In this document: positions 42,280-42,415 of the stretch, in pieces
Numbering within the stretch: position 1 is the stretch's first letter
Layout: each line of letters starts with the position of its first letter
Source of the DNA: Candidatus Alcyoniella australis
GTDB lineage: Bacteria > Lernaellota > Lernaellaia > JAVCCG01 > Alcyoniellaceae
Reading direction: 5' to 3'
Length of the DNA: 42,415 nucleotides
NCBI GenBank assembly: GCA_030765605.1
Contig: JAVCCG010000061.1
Span: forward strand, 1 to 42,415
Made by a program: the position numbers and the translations under genes
The notes under the pieces: model-generated
Seen by the model: the letters and a program-made list of their open reading frames with translations, nothing else
The model's database searches: none
What the model was told of the DNA's origin: nothing

Positions 42280-42415
42280 GGGTAGGCGCTCGGCAGAAAT
42301 CAGGTTGAGATTTTTTCGGATTGCCGGTCCGAAATACGCTGAGGTAGTTGTCTGGTTCGCACGGGGGCTTGCTCAGCGGGTTCTCAAAGGCGCCCAGTTA
42401 ATCGAGACAGGTTAA

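Noticed and set aside
42282-42398. Minus-strand frame of 38 codons between two TAA stops near the right edge
   Set aside because: No usable start codon, no RBS and no family resemblance; it could be chance.

Overview
The window is GC-rich and gene-dense, and comes from a diderm (Gram-negative-type) bacterium. The sequence shows lipoproteins with lipoboxes, predicted outer-membrane barrels (one ending in a C-terminal Phe), secreted beta-propeller proteins and a glycine decarboxylase split into two subunits. Three lipoproteins carry long aspartate runs directly after the lipidated Cys, and a large secreted protein ends in an aspartate run. From general knowledge, such Asp-tract proteins are common in deltaproteobacteria-like lineages (Myxococcota/Bradymonadota neighbours, candidate phylum Lernaellota). 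That placement is an inference; no rRNA is present to confirm it.

Layout. 1-2887 (minus): a methylguanine-DNA methyltransferase cut by the window edge, a FYDLN-type zinc-ribbon protein, a putative outer-membrane protein and an SGNH hydrolase. 2904-4857: an SPFH/zinc-ribbon gene and its helical partner, interleaved with copies of a MITE-like element. 4954-6483: a GT-C glycosyltransferase. 6658-10018 (plus): two poly-Asp lipoprotein glycoside hydrolases that share an upstream sequence block. 10043-11632 (minus): a ZIP metal transporter and a CPBP intramembrane protease. 11727-14309 (plus): a three-gene cassette of TPR membrane protein, 77-residue single-span peptide and radical SAM/SPASM enzyme. 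14502-19868 (plus): an FmdB-type zinc ribbon, gcvH-gcvPA-gcvPB and a GT-C-like membrane protein. 19942-23910 (minus): a giant subtilisin-fold protein that seems to have lost its catalytic Ser. 24053-25714 (plus): a ChaN/Tiki-type protein. 33346 down to 25752 (minus): a tightly overlapping seven-gene run, pyrR-pyrB-pyrC-hypothetical-radical SAM-recG-lipA. 33495-38345 (plus): a poly-Asp transglutaminase-like lipoprotein and a metallopeptidase/propeller/beta-barrel fusion. 38390-38544 (minus): tRNA-Arg and tRNA-Ala. The right end carries an exported FG-GAP-like protein, an MBL-fold hydrolase, an NAD-dependent epimerase and a methyltransferase-like protein.

How it fits together. LipA would make the lipoyl group on GcvH, which shuttles the aminomethyl group from GcvPA/GcvPB; gcvT is not in the window. 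PyrR/PyrB/PyrC cover control and two early steps of UMP synthesis. Surface biology is prominent: Asp-tract lipoproteins, secreted propeller proteins and a barrel-anchored peptidase. The least explained items are the TPR/small-peptide/radical SAM cassette, the subtilisin-like pseudoprotease with its Asp-run/SGCCG tail, and the TA-flanked MITE-like repeats, which supply stop codons for two genes.
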